64,000 nucleotides of DNA from Actinomycetes bacterium (GTDB lineage Bacteria; Actinomycetota; Actinomycetes; DATJPE01). The notes under the pieces were generated by a model. That model was given only the letters and a program-made list of their open reading frames with translations, searched no databases and had not been told where the DNA came from. A program made the position numbers and the translations under genes. Within the stretch, counting starts at the first letter, position 1; each line of letters starts with the position of its first letter. Positions 34,639-44,077 of the stretch are shown here, piece by piece. The stretch covers positions 1-64,000 of the forward strand of contig DATJPE010000003.1 in NCBI GenBank assembly GCA_035506535.1, written 5' to 3'.

Positions 34639-36306
34639 TCAGGAGATCGGGTCGAGGGGGGCGTCGTCGCGGGCGAAGACTCGGGCGCCCTCGACATAGG
34701 TCTGGCGAACCCGGGCGTCGGAGATGAGCTCGCTCGGGTGGGCGAAGGGGTCGCGGTCGAGGACGACGAGGTCGGCGTCCATGCCTTCGCGCAGCCGGCC
34801 GGTCAGCTCCTCCTGGTGGTTCACCCAGGCCGAGCCGGCCGTGTAGGCCGTCAGTGCGGTGGCGAGGTCGAGCGCGTTGCGGGCGTACAGGGGCTCCGCG
34901 TCCGGCCCGGCGCCCGGCGTGCGCCGGTTGACCGCGACGTGCACGCCGGCCAGCGGGTCGGCGCTGCTCACCGACCAGTCGCTGCCGGCGGCGATCCGTG
35001 CCCCCGCGCGTTCGAGGTCGCCGAACGGGTACTGCCAGGAGGCCCGGCGCTCGCCGAGGAACGGGATGGTGAGCTCGTCCATCTGCGGCTCGTGGGCCGC
35101 CCACAGCGGCTGGATGTTGGCGACGGCGTCGAGCAGGGCGAAGCGCCCGAGGTCGTCGGGATGCACCACCTGGAGGTGGGCCAGGTGGTGGCGGCCCTCG
35201 CCCGGCCCGTTGCGCCGGTACGCCGCCTCGAGCGCGTCGAGCGCCTCGCGCACCGCGCGATCGCCCAGGGCGTGGAAGTGCACCTGGAAGCCCGCGGCAT
35301 CCAGTGCCGTGACGTGCTCTCGCAGCGCGAGGGGGTCGACGAAACTCAGGCCCGCGTTCGCGGTGCGGCAGCCGCATGCGTCGAGGTACGGCTCGAGCAT
35401 GGCGGCAGTGAAGTTCTCGGCGACGCCGTCCTGCATGATCTTGACCGTGGTGGGCCGGAAGCGGCCGTAGCGACCCTCACCGCGCCGCTCGAGCAGCTCA
35501 GGCAGCTGCTCGAGCCCGCGCTGGCGGTCCCACCAGAGCGCGCCGACGACTCGGGCCCGCAGCTCGCCGTCCCTCGCCGCGTCGAGATAGACGGGCAGGA
35601 TGTCCTGGTCGCCGAAGACCTCCCCGACCGCCGCGTCCTGCCAGCTCGTCACGCCGAGGGAGAACAGGTGGTCCTGCGCCGCGAGGAGCCCCTGACGCTG
35701 CTCCTGGGCGGTCACACCGGGAAGCAGGCCCGCCACCAGGGCGGCGGCACCCTCGTGCAAGGTGCCGGCGGGGAACCCGTCGGCCTCCCGCTCGACGCGC
35801 CCGTCCACCGGATCGGGTGTGTGCGGGCCGAGACCGGCGCGCTCGATGGCCGCCGTGTTGACCCACGCGCCGTGCCCGTCGCGGTTGGTGAGGTAGGCGG
35901 GACGGTCGGGCACGACCGAGTCGAGCAGCTGCCGGGTCGGCGTACCGGACGGGTAGTGGTCCATCGACCAGCCCGACCCGACGATCCACGGCAGGTCCGG
36001 GTTCGAGGCGGCATAGGCGGCGATGGCGGCGAGCGCCGCGTCGGCGTCGGCGCAGCCGTGGACGTCGCAGCGCAGCATCCCCACGCCCGCCATCACCGGG
36101 TGGACGTGGGCGTCCTGGAACCCCGGCAGGAGGAGCCCGCCGGCCAGGTCGACGACCTCGGTCCGCGGGCCGACGAGCTCGCCGACCTGCTCGTCGGTGC
36201 CGACCGCCAGGATCCGGCCGTCGGCGACGGCGAGCGCCCCAGGGTGGGAGGTCACCTGCCCGGGGCTGAAGAGTCGTCCACGGACGAAGACACGATCGGC
36301 GTTCAC
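34639..36306 (-). CDS. Amidohydrolase, YtcJ-like
   Basis: The 555-residue metal-dependent hydrolase has GLLLPGFQDAHVHP (metal His pair), GSGWSMDHYPSG, VHFHALGDRAV, HLAHLQVVHPDD and AAGSDWSVSSADPLAG (metal Asp). The family cleaves amides or formyl groups; the substrate is unknown. It is the first gene of the seven-gene leftward operon. It is GTG-started, with a promoter at 36344-36372 overlapped by a TetR-type palindrome. Confidence 0.9.
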   Translation of the reverse strand: MNADRVFVRGRLFSPGQVTSHPGALAVADGRILAVGTDEQVGELVGPRTEVVDLAGGLLLPGFQDAHVHPVMAGVGMLRCDVHGCADADAALAAIAAYAASNPDLPWIVGSGWSMDHYPSGTPTRQLLDSVVPDRPAYLTNRDGHGAWVNTAAIERAGLGPHTPDPVDGRVEREADGFPAGTLHEGAAALVAGLLPGVTAQEQRQGLLAAQDHLFSLGVTSWQDAAVGEVFGDQDILPVYLDAARDGELRARVVGALWWDRQRGLEQLPELLERRGEGRYGRFRPTTVKIMQDGVAENFTAAMLEPYLDACGCRTANAGLSFVDPLALREHVTALDAAGFQVHFHALGDRAVREALDALEAAYRRNGPGEGRHHLAHLQVVHPDDLGRFALLDAVANIQPLWAAHEPQMDELTIPFLGERRASWQYPFGDLERAGARIAAGSDWSVSSADPLAGVHVAVNRRTPGAGPDAEPLYARNALDLATALTAYTAGSAWVNHQEELTGRLREGMDADLVVLDRDPFAHPSELISDARVRQTYVEGARVFARDDAPLDPIS

Positions 36307-36343
36307 CCTGACCCTGGCCTCCTCGGCTGATGTCGGTCGGGTG

Positions 36344-36372
36344 AGGTTAGGTCAGCCCGCCTGAGGAGTCAA
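36344..36372 (-). promoter_or_regulatory. Promoter of the amidohydrolase-amidase-ABC operon
   Basis: On the minus strand TTGACT (36372-36367) and TAACCT (36349-36344) are separated by exactly 17 bases. The -35 box is part of the palindrome at 36368-36382. Confidence 0.75.
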
Positions 36373-36382
36373 CACTGTTGAC
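36368..36382. promoter_or_regulatory. Perfect 15-bp operator palindrome, probable TetR site
   Basis: GTCAACA-C-TGTTGAC is perfectly symmetric, overlaps the operon -35 box, and lies between the operon and the divergent TetR gene. A further half-site GTTGAC occurs at 36389-36394, where TTGACA could be the -35 of the regulator. Confidence 0.75.
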
Positions 36383-36465
36383 TACATCGTTGACAAAGAC
36401 GCTGGGCGCGGGCACGCTTCCCCTCCCGGCGAGCGACGCCGGATGGGCCAGGAGGAGGAGCTGAC

Positions 36466-37158
36466 GTGGCCGACACGGCGGCACGACGACGGACGAGGCG
36501 GGCCCAGCTGGACCGCCGCACGATCGTCGACGCGGCCCTGCGGTTGGCCGCGACGGGCACGGCGGACGCGATCTCCTTCCGCAAGCTCGGGGCCGAGCTC
36601 GGCGTCGATCCCACGGCCATCTACCGGCACTTCCGGGGACGCGACGAGCTCGTCGAGGCCCTCATCGACGAGCTGCTGGTCACGGTCACCGCGGCGGCGC
36701 GCGAGGGCGACTGGCGCCGGCGACTGCTCGCGCTCGGCGTGTCGACGGTGGCCGAGATGACGGCTCACCCCTGCGTGGGCGTCGAGGTCGGCACTCGGTC
36801 CACCCAGGGCCCGGCGGAGCGCGACGCCATCGAGATCGTCCTCGCGGCACTCGACGAGGCCGGGCTCGACGAGGAGTCAGCAGTGCGCTTCTACGGTGTG
36901 TTCACCAGCTATGTCGTGGCCTTCGCCAGCGCCATGGCGGCTGGCCGCCTGACCGCCTCCGGCACCGAGGAGGACTACGACAACCGGTGGGTCGGTCCGC
37001 TCGCGCGCATCGATCCGCAGCGTCACCCGCACGTCGCGAGCTACGCCTCGGAGCTGATCCGGCTCACCGACGCCGAGGTGTTCGAGACCGGGCTCGCCGT
37101 GATCCTGGACGCCGCCGAGGCCGCCGGCGCCGCTAGGCGGGCCGGGCCGGCCTCCTGA
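36466..37158 (+). CDS. TetR-family transcriptional regulator
   Basis: The 230-residue protein has a TetR helix-turn-helix (TIVDAALRLAATG; ISFRKLGAELGVDPTAIYRHF) and a TetR C-terminal ligand domain. GTG 36466 is preceded by a strong GGAGGAGGAG. It is divergent from the amidohydrolase operon, with a palindromic operator between them, so it probably represses that operon and itself. Confidence 0.92.
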   Translation: MADTAARRRTRRAQLDRRTIVDAALRLAATGTADAISFRKLGAELGVDPTAIYRHFRGRDELVEALIDELLVTVTAAAREGDWRRRLLALGVSTVAEMTAHPCVGVEVGTRSTQGPAERDAIEIVLAALDEAGLDEESAVRFYGVFTSYVVAFASAMAAGRLTASGTEEDYDNRWVGPLARIDPQRHPHVASYASELIRLTDAEVFETGLAVILDAAEAAGAARRAGPAS

Positions 37159-37182
37159 CGGGCGGTCTCAGCCGCCGGCCGG
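37147..37182. terminator. Bipartite hairpin at the convergent TetR / small-ORF ends
   Basis: GGCGG/CCGCC (37161-37165 with 37172-37176) is flanked by CCGGCC/GGCCGG (37147-37152 with 37177-37182). The left side carries a bulge. It overlaps the TetR stop region. Confidence 0.4.
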
Positions 37183-37389
37183 AGCCTCGGCCTCGCCAGG
37201 AGGCAGCCACCGACCGGTGCGCATGAGCAGGTCGAGGGCGCGCACCGCCGGGCTGGGGTCGTCCTCGTAGCCGTGCGCGTACCAGCGACGCCGGAAGTCA
37301 TCGCCGCTGATCCCGAGCAGTCGGCTCGCCTCGACATCGATGAGGACCCGCAGGTCGACGGCCGGTGAGCGCAGGGCGGGCTCGGTCAT
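37168..37389 (-). CDS. Small hypothetical protein (73 aa)
   Basis: It starts ATG 37389. The compact charged sequence VEASRLLGISGDDFRRRWYAH is followed by EDDPSPAVRALDLLMRTGRW and a Pro/Gly-rich tail. It reads like a helical small protein, and the family is not recognised. It is convergent with the TetR gene. Confidence 0.55.
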   Translation of the reverse strand: MTEPALRSPAVDLRVLIDVEASRLLGISGDDFRRRWYAHGYEDDPSPAVRALDLLMRTGRWLPPGEAEAPAGG

Positions 37390-37537
37390 GCCGTACAGCC
37401 TTCCCGCAGAACATGTGGGTCGCCTGGGACCGAGTGGTCGGGGCTGCCATCTGGGTCCCCGGCGGTTGAGCGCTCGCTCGAACCGAGCCTAGGAGGAGCC
37501 TCGCACCCCCACAAGACCTCGAGACCCTCGACCGGCC

Positions 37538-38266
37538 TCATGCCGCCGGCGACGGCGCGGCGTCCTGGCGGGCCGGCTCTGGCTCCGACGGGCGGCTGAA
37601 CCGGGCCGGCCAGCGCACCAGCAGCGCAGGGGCGAGCAGGGTGGCGGCGAGGTCGAACCAGCCGTAGCCGCCTGCCGCCCCGGACGGCGGGTTGCCGATG
37701 GCCACCAGGCCGGTCGGGTCGTGCGGCTGCCACGCCCAGGTGCCCAGCCGCGTGCCCAGCAGCTCCAGGTAGGTCACGACGACGAACGCGCCGACGTAGA
37801 GGCCGCGGGAGCGACCGAACACGAAGAAGCCGAGCAGGCACAGGTACCAGAACGCTCCCAGCACGTCGAGGCGCGGGGCGAGCGGCGAGAGGCCCCAGAG
37901 CGCGTACGCCCCGCCGGCCAGGGCGGTCAGCCCGATGAGCGGCCGCAGGTGGCCGCGCACGTACGTGCTGCGCCCGATCGCCAGCGCGCCGAGGTAGACC
38001 AGCCCGTGGCCGGGCGGCACGAACCAGGGGACGTTGTGCAGCCGGTAGACGTACACACCGAGCCAGCCGGCGAAGGTGTACTCGACCGCGGTCGCGAACA
38101 CCACGACGACCGCGGTCTGCATGCGCACGAGCGGGGTCTCTCGTCGCAGCAGCGCCACGAGGAGCAGCCAGGTGAGCAGCCCGAGGCCGTGCTGCTGGCT
38201 CAGCGAGGCGGTTCGGTCCAGCCACAGGACGGCCGGTACCCACACGAGGACGACGAGCGCGGGCAC
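37538..38266 (-). CDS. Hypothetical integral membrane protein
   Basis: The ~242-residue protein has about seven hydrophobic helices, with aromatic-rich segments (YVYRLHNVPWFVPPGHGLVY; RLGTWAWQPHDPTG). It has no catalytic motif that I recognise. I start at GTG 38266 (VPALVVLVWVPAVLW) because the longer frame begins with a charged non-signal segment. It is divergent from the CBS gene. Confidence 0.7.
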   Translation of the reverse strand: MPALVVLVWVPAVLWLDRTASLSQQHGLGLLTWLLLVALLRRETPLVRMQTAVVVVFATAVEYTFAGWLGVYVYRLHNVPWFVPPGHGLVYLGALAIGRSTYVRGHLRPLIGLTALAGGAYALWGLSPLAPRLDVLGAFWYLCLLGFFVFGRSRGLYVGAFVVVTYLELLGTRLGTWAWQPHDPTGLVAIGNPPSGAAGGYGWFDLAATLLAPALLVRWPARFSRPSEPEPARQDAAPSPAA

Positions 38267-38355
38267 GGGCCCATCCTGCCGTGTCTTGCATGGACAGCGC
38301 GGCACGGCACCGCCACGATGTGCCTCATCAGTTCCTCGACCGGGGAGGCGGGAAC

Positions 38356-38748
38356 GTGACGGACGTCAGAGCAGCGATGAACAGCGTCGTGCTGACCGTC
38401 GGGCCAGGGCACACGCTGCGCGAGGCGAGCCGGTCCATGATCGCGCGAAAGGTCGGCGCGGCCGTCGTGTCCGACCCCGACGGGGAGGGCGCCGGCATCA
38501 TCACCGAGCGGGACCTCCTGCACGCCATCGCCGACGGCGGCGACCCCGACCGCGAGCTGGTCGGAGCGCACCTCACCAGCGACCTGGTCTACGCGGCGCC
38601 CGGCTGGACGCTCGAGCAGGCCGCGGAAGCCATGCTGCGCGGCGGGTTCCGTCACCTCGTGGTCATGGACGGCGGCGAGGTGGTCGGGATCCTGAGCGTG
38701 CGTGACATCGTCCGCCACTGGCACGCCGAGCGGGTGGCTCCCGTCTGA
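38356..38748 (+). CDS. CBS-domain pair protein
   Basis: The 130-residue protein consists of two CBS repeats (LREASRSMIARKVGAAVV / GIITERDLLHAIA; LEQAAEAMLRGGFRHLVV / GILSVRDIVRHW). Stand-alone CBS pairs bind adenine nucleotides and sense energy state. GTG 38356 is preceded by GGGAGG. The longer frame to 38281 has no family support. Confidence 0.88.
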   Translation: MTDVRAAMNSVVLTVGPGHTLREASRSMIARKVGAAVVSDPDGEGAGIITERDLLHAIADGGDPDRELVGAHLTSDLVYAAPGWTLEQAAEAMLRGGFRHLVVMDGGEVVGILSVRDIVRHWHAERVAPV

Positions 38749-38766
38749 CGGGCATTCGGGCAGGCG

Positions 38767-40044
38767 TCAGCGCGGGCTGACCCGCAGTCGTAGGCCGCCC
38801 TTCGGGTGGACGGTCACGGACGCGCGGGGGCGAGGGTCGGCGGCCGAGACCGGCTCGAGGACCCAGTGGCGCGCGATGCCGGCGAGCACCACGGTCGACT
38901 CCACGAGAGCGAGCTCTCGCCCGATGCACAGGCGCGGACCGGCGCCGAAGGGCAGGTACGTGCCGCGCGCCGGCACCGCGTCGAAGCGCTGCGGACGGAA
39001 CTGCTCGGGCCGCACCCACGCCGCGGACCGCCGGTGCAGGGCCCACGGGGAGACCACCACGAGGGTCCCCGCGCCCACCGGTGTCCCGCAGACCTCGTCG
39101 TCGACGCGAGCCCGTCGCGAGATGACCCACGCGGGGGGATAGAGCCGCAGCGCCTCGTCGACCACCTGACGCGTCCACGGCAGCTGGTCGGGCGTGAGGC
39201 AGTCGGGGGGGAGCCGGTCGGTCTCGTCCGCGACCCGCGTCAGCACGTCCGGGTGCCGGGCCAGCAGGAACAGCGCCCAGGTGAGGGAGCTGGCCACCGT
39301 CTCGTGGCCGGCCACCAGGGTGGTGACGACCTCGTCCCGGACCGCCCGCTCGTCCAGCCCCGCCTCGCGCAGCCGTGGGACCAGGCCGGCGTCCCCGGAG
39401 GACGCGACGAGGCGCGCGGCCTCCTCGTCGAGGCGGCGGATCGCGGCTCGCAGGCGCAGGTTGCCCGGGGTCGGCACCCCCAGGGCGGGTGCGAGGGGGT
39501 TGCGCGCACGAGCGATCACCCGGTCCAGGGCCACGGCCACCGCGCGGACGAGGGAGGCGACCTCCCCCGCGGCCGCCCCCAGCAGGGTGCGGGTGACGAC
39601 CTCGAGGGAGACGTGGCTCATCGCCGCCTCGACGTCCACCACCTCGCCGGGGACCCAGCCGGCGGTGACCGCGCCCAGGACCGTCGCCGTGGTGGCCGCG
39701 AGGGACTGGGTCGCTCGGTAGGCGGGCTGGCTGGCCCGGCGGTGCACGAGCCAGGCCTCGTCGTCATCAGTGGTGAGCAGGCCGTTGCCGGTCACGAGTG
39801 CGAGGGCGTCGTACTGGGCGGTGCGCTTGCCGTAGCGGCGGTGAGCGGCACGCAGCACGTGGTCGACCCCCTCGGGGTCGTTCATCAGCAGCACCGGACG
39901 GCGCGGCATGGGCAGCTCCACCACGTCACCGAGGCGGTCGAAGGTCTGCTCGAGGAAGCCCAGCGGGTCGGTCGCCATGCTCCAGGCATGCATGAGCATC
40001 CAGCGGCCGTCCGGTCGCGCCGCGGTGCTCACCGGCTCATGCAA
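38767..40044 (-). CDS. Cytochrome P450
   Basis: The 425-residue P450 has the I-helix oxygen motif AGHETVASSLTWAL, K-helix EALR (ExxR), PERF-like EQFRPQRF and the heme loop FGAGPRLCIG (Cys ligand). The FxxGxRxCxG form and length resemble the CYP4/CYP102-like fatty-acid or terpenoid hydroxylases; the substrate is unknown. No ferredoxin or reductase is adjacent. It is followed on the same strand by nothing until the convergent CBS gene. Confidence 0.93.
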   Translation of the reverse strand: MHEPVSTAARPDGRWMLMHAWSMATDPLGFLEQTFDRLGDVVELPMPRRPVLLMNDPEGVDHVLRAAHRRYGKRTAQYDALALVTGNGLLTTDDDEAWLVHRRASQPAYRATQSLAATTATVLGAVTAGWVPGEVVDVEAAMSHVSLEVVTRTLLGAAAGEVASLVRAVAVALDRVIARARNPLAPALGVPTPGNLRLRAAIRRLDEEAARLVASSGDAGLVPRLREAGLDERAVRDEVVTTLVAGHETVASSLTWALFLLARHPDVLTRVADETDRLPPDCLTPDQLPWTRQVVDEALRLYPPAWVISRRARVDDEVCGTPVGAGTLVVVSPWALHRRSAAWVRPEQFRPQRFDAVPARGTYLPFGAGPRLCIGRELALVESTVVLAGIARHWVLEPVSAADPRPRASVTVHPKGGLRLRVSPR

Positions 40045-40050
40045 GCACCC

Positions 40051-42348
40051 CTAGGCCGGTTCCGCGGCCAGCGGATGCGCCAGCACCGTCGAGACCTCCT
40101 CGGCCGGCAAGGCACCGGCGAACAGGAAGCCCTGCCCCAGGACGCATCCCAGCCCGCGAAGGGTCTCGCGCTGCTCCTCGGTCTCGACGCCTTCGGCGAC
40201 CACCTGCAGGCCCAGGGCAAGGCCGAGCTCGACGATCCCACGCAGCAGCACCGACCCGTCGTGGTCGGCGGAGTCGGTACCGCCGGAGACGAAGGAACGG
40301 TCGATCTTCAGCAGGTTCACCGGGAGGCGCTCCAGGTAGCTCAAAGAGGAGTAGCCGGTCCCGAAGTCGTCGATGGCCACGCGGACGCCGAGCGAACGCA
40401 GGCGCATGAGGGTCGAGGCGGAGGCGTCGACGTCGCGAACGAGCTGTCCCTCGGTCACCTCGAGGGTCAGGTTCTCCGGCGGCAGCCCGTTCTCCCGCAG
40501 GCAGCGAGCGACCTCGTCGACGAAGTCGGTCGCCTCGATCTGGCGGGCGGCGACGTTGACGCTGACCGTGAACCGAGGCCCGACCACGGCCGCCCGCCGC
40601 CAGGCCGCGAGCTGCCGGCAGGCGGTCGTCATCGCGAACCTCCCGAGCTCGACGATGGTGGGAGAGGACTCGACGAGGGGGATGAACTCCTCGGGCGGTA
40701 CGACGCCGCGGACCGGGTCGTACCAACGAAGCAGCGCCTCGACCCCGACGACCAGGCCGGTCGAGAGCTCGACCATCGGCTGGTAGTGCACCACCATCTC
40801 GGAGTGGCGCAGGGCCTGCGACAGCCGCGTCCGCGCGTCGACGGCCCCCAGGACCGCCGCCCGCATGGTGTGGGCGTAGCAGACGACCTGCCGCTTGCCG
40901 GCAGCCTTGGCTTCCGAGAGCGCGAGGTCGGCTCGGCTCAACAGCTCGTCCGCGTCGGGGACGTCCTCGTCGGCGACGGCGACGCCGATGCTTGACTCCG
41001 GCACGACGGTGTGGCCGGAAACGGTGACCGGGGCGGAGAGCGCGGCCAGGATCCGCCCTCCGGCCTCCTCGGCCCGGCCGGCATCTGCCACGTCCTCGAG
41101 CATCACCGCGAAGTGGTCCGCTCCGGTGCGCGCGATGGTGTCGCCCGGGCCGGCTCCCACCGCCAGCCGGTCGGCCACCTCGCGCAGCACCGCGTCCCCA
41201 GCCACGTGCCCGATGCGCTCGTTGACAGCCTTGAAGTCGTCCAGGTCGACGAACAGGACCGCCGGGTGCAGCCCCTTGCGCAGCGACTGCGCGACCCGGT
41301 CGACGAAGAGCGCGCGGTTGGGCAGCCCGGTCAGGGCGTCGTGCAGCGCCGAGTGCTCCAGCTGGTCGGCGAGGCGGCGCTGCTCCGTCACGTCCCTGCT
41401 GTTCACGACGATCGCCTGGACGTCGGGGTCGGCGAGGAGGTTGGTCCGCACGCTCTCCAGCCAGCGCCAGGACCCGTCCGCGTGGCGCCACCGGGTCACG
41501 CTGACCACGTGGTCCTCCCCCGCCAGGGTGCGTGCCAGGGCCGACCGGACCACGTCGTGGTCGTCTCGATGGCAGGACTCCAGAGCGTGGCGACCGATCG
41601 CATCCTCGGGGTCGTAGCCGAGGACCCGCCGCACCGACGGGGTCTGGAACCTGATGACCCCGTCGGCGTCGGTGAGGGTCACGACATCGCTGGAGTTGGT
41701 GACCAGTGAGCGAAACCTCGCCTCGCCGCGAGCGCGCTCCTCGGCGGCCGCGACCTCGGAGGCCGCGCGCACGGCGGACTGGCGGCGGCTGAGGGCGACG
41801 ACCACGGCCGCCGCGAGAAGCACGATCAGCAGCGACTCGAGGTCGGCGAGGCGCGAGTCGGTGTGCGCCCGGCCGCGCTCGACCAAGGCCACGTGGTCCA
41901 GGGCGTCGGACAGCGACGGCTCCTCGGCCGCCAGCACCTTGGCAGCCGCGATCCGCGTGCTCGCGCGGGGTGCGCTGAGCTGTGCGCGCGCGGCAGCCGC
42001 GGCTCGGTCGTGCTGTCGCAGGGGCGCCGCCACCCCGTGGACACCGGCTCGGGCAAGCCGCGCCACCTCCTGGTCCAACCCGTCCGCCTGGTCCGACAGC
42101 TGGGCGCGGCAGGTGGGCGTGAGCGTGGCGGCGCACTCCCAGCCGGCCGCGACCTCGCGGTCCGCGAGCGCCTGAGCACGGCCGATCGCCTCGACGTGCT
42201 GCCAATGGTCGTCGGCCCGGTCCCGCAGGCTCGCCACGCTCCACCCGAGGCCCGCGCCCACCGCGACGGCGAGGGCCACCACGATCAGGGGACGCGACGA
42301 CGCGACGCGGCCGGCGACCGACCGCGCACCGGACAGGCGCGTCGCCAT
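40051..42348 (-). CDS. Membrane PAS-GGDEF-EAL protein, probable c-di-GMP phosphodiesterase
   Basis: The 765-residue protein has two N-terminal transmembrane helices (~20-40 and ~170-190) bounding a periplasmic loop, then PAS (~205-325), GGDEF (~335-490) and EAL (~505-760). The GGDEF signature is degenerate: RTGADHF replaces RxGGDEF, so cyclase activity is doubtful. The EAL domain keeps [32 protein letters not shown] and KIDRSFV, consistent with c-di-GMP hydrolysis. It stands alone and is divergent from hutU. Confidence 0.93.
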   Translation of the reverse strand: MATRLSGARSVAGRVASSRPLIVVALAVAVGAGLGWSVASLRDRADDHWQHVEAIGRAQALADREVAAGWECAATLTPTCRAQLSDQADGLDQEVARLARAGVHGVAAPLRQHDRAAAAARAQLSAPRASTRIAAAKVLAAEEPSLSDALDHVALVERGRAHTDSRLADLESLLIVLLAAAVVVALSRRQSAVRAASEVAAAEERARGEARFRSLVTNSSDVVTLTDADGVIRFQTPSVRRVLGYDPEDAIGRHALESCHRDDHDVVRSALARTLAGEDHVVSVTRWRHADGSWRWLESVRTNLLADPDVQAIVVNSRDVTEQRRLADQLEHSALHDALTGLPNRALFVDRVAQSLRKGLHPAVLFVDLDDFKAVNERIGHVAGDAVLREVADRLAVGAGPGDTIARTGADHFAVMLEDVADAGRAEEAGGRILAALSAPVTVSGHTVVPESSIGVAVADEDVPDADELLSRADLALSEAKAAGKRQVVCYAHTMRAAVLGAVDARTRLSQALRHSEMVVHYQPMVELSTGLVVGVEALLRWYDPVRGVVPPEEFIPLVESSPTIVELGRFAMTTACRQLAAWRRAAVVGPRFTVSVNVAARQIEATDFVDEVARCLRENGLPPENLTLEVTEGQLVRDVDASASTLMRLRSLGVRVAIDDFGTGYSSLSYLERLPVNLLKIDRSFVSGGTDSADHDGSVLLRGIVELGLALGLQVVAEGVETEEQRETLRGLGCVLGQGFLFAGALPAEEVSTVLAHPLAAEPA

Positions 42349-42407
42349 GGTCGCTTATCGACGCCAAGACGGCCGTGCTTGACCCGCGGTGGTGGCAGGG
42401 TGAACCC

Positions 42408-44075
42408 GTGACCACAATTCCCGGCGCGCGCCCCGTCCGTTCCCCCCGAGGCAGCGAGCTGTCCTGCCTCGGCTGGCAGCAGGAGGGCGCGCTGCGCATG
42501 CTGATGAACAACCTCGATCCCGAGGTGGCCGAGCACCCCGACCAGCTCGTGGTCTACGGCGGGAGCGGACGCGCCGCCCGCAGCTGGGCGGCCTTCGACG
42601 CGATCGTCGCCTCTCTCCGCGCGCTTCGCGCCGACGAGACCCTGCTCGTCCAGTCGGGCAAACCGGTCGGGATCATGACCACGCACGAGTGGGCGCCACG
42701 GGTGCTCATCGCGAACTCGAACCTCGTCCCCGACTGGGCGACCTGGGAGGAGTTCCGCCGTCTGGAGTCGCTCGGGCTGACCATGTACGGCCAGATGACC
42801 GCGGGCTCGTGGATCTACATCGGGACCCAGGGCATCCTCCAGGGGACGTACGAGACCTTCGCCGCGGTGGCCCGCAAGCGCTTCGACGCCACGCTGGCGG
42901 GGACGCTCACGCTCACCGCCGGCCTGGGCGGCATGGGCGGTGCTCAGCCCCTCGCCGTGACCATGAACGACGGCGTCGCGCTGTGCGTCGAGTGCGACCC
43001 GTCACGGATCCACCGACGCATCGAGCAGGGCTACCTCGACGAGGCGGCCGACGACGTCGACGACGCGCTTCGCCGCTGCGAGGAGGCGGTCCGTGACCGC
43101 CGGCCGCTGTCGGTCGGCCTGCTCGGGAACGCCGCCGACGTTGTTCCGGAACTGCTGCGGCGGGACGCCCCGGTCGACATCGTGACCGACCAGACCTCCG
43201 CCCACGACCCCTTGGCCTACCTGCCGATCGGCGTGGCCTTCGAGGACTGGCCGAAGCTGCGCGCCGACGACCCCGAGGGCCTCACCCGTCGCGCGCGCGA
43301 GTCGATGGCCGTCCACGTCGAGGGGATGGTCGGGTTCATGGATGCCGGCGCCGAGGTCTTCGACTACGGGAACTCCATCCGGGGCGAGGCGCAGCTCGCG
43401 GGCTACACCCGGGCCTTCGACTTCCCCGGCTTCGTGCCGGCCTACATCCGCCCGTTGTTCTGCGAGGGCAAGGGCCCGTTTCGCTGGGCAGCGCTGTCGG
43501 GCGACCCCGCGGACATCGCCGCCACCGACCGCGCCGTCCTCGAGATGTTCGGCGCGGACGAGTCCTTGTCCCGCTGGATCCGCATGGCCGGGGAGAAGGT
43601 GCACTACCAGGGACTGCCGGCGCGCATCTGCTGGCTCGGCTATGGCGAGCGGGACAAGGCCGGGGAACGGTTCAACGACATGGTCGCCAAGGGCGAGGTG
43701 TCCGCGCCCATCGTGATCGGGCGCGACCACCTGGACTGCGGGTCGGTCGCCTCGCCCTACCGGGAGACCGAGGCGATGCTCGACGGGTCGGACGCGATCG
43801 CGGACTGGCCGCTGCTCAACGCCATGGTCAACGTCGCCTCCGGCGCCTCGTGGGTCTCCATCCACCACGGCGGGGGGACCGGGATCGGCCGCTCGATCCA
43901 CGCCGGCCAGGTCTGCGTCGCGGACGGGTCGCTGCTGGCCGGGGAGAAGGTGCGCCGCGTCCTGACCAACGACCCGGGCATGGGTGTCATCCGCCATGTC
44001 GACGCCGGCTACGAGGAGGCGCGCGAGGTGGCGCGCAGCCGGGGGGTCGCGGTGCCGATGGCCGACCTGGGGTGA
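42408..44075 (+). CDS. hutU: Urocanate hydratase
   Basis: The 555-residue enzyme has [47 protein letters not shown] (NAD site), [19 protein letters not shown] (active Cys) and [15 protein letters not shown]. It converts urocanate to imidazolonepropionate in histidine breakdown. It starts GTG 42408 and is the first gene of the rightward hut group. Confidence 0.97.
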   Translation: MTTIPGARPVRSPRGSELSCLGWQQEGALRMLMNNLDPEVAEHPDQLVVYGGSGRAARSWAAFDAIVASLRALRADETLLVQSGKPVGIMTTHEWAPRVLIANSNLVPDWATWEEFRRLESLGLTMYGQMTAGSWIYIGTQGILQGTYETFAAVARKRFDATLAGTLTLTAGLGGMGGAQPLAVTMNDGVALCVECDPSRIHRRIEQGYLDEAADDVDDALRRCEEAVRDRRPLSVGLLGNAADVVPELLRRDAPVDIVTDQTSAHDPLAYLPIGVAFEDWPKLRADDPEGLTRRARESMAVHVEGMVGFMDAGAEVFDYGNSIRGEAQLAGYTRAFDFPGFVPAYIRPLFCEGKGPFRWAALSGDPADIAATDRAVLEMFGADESLSRWIRMAGEKVHYQGLPARICWLGYGERDKAGERFNDMVAKGEVSAPIVIGRDHLDCGSVASPYRETEAMLDGSDAIADWPLLNAMVNVASGASWVSIHHGGGTGIGRSIHAGQVCVADGSLLAGEKVRRVLTNDPGMGVIRHVDAGYEEAREVARSRGVAVPMADLG

Positions 44076-44077
44076 GC

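Noticed and set aside
37386-38291. 301-codon minus-strand frame
   Set aside because: Overlaps the membrane protein 37538-38266, whose hydrophobic helices are convincing; the alternative is Arg/Pro/Ala-rich.
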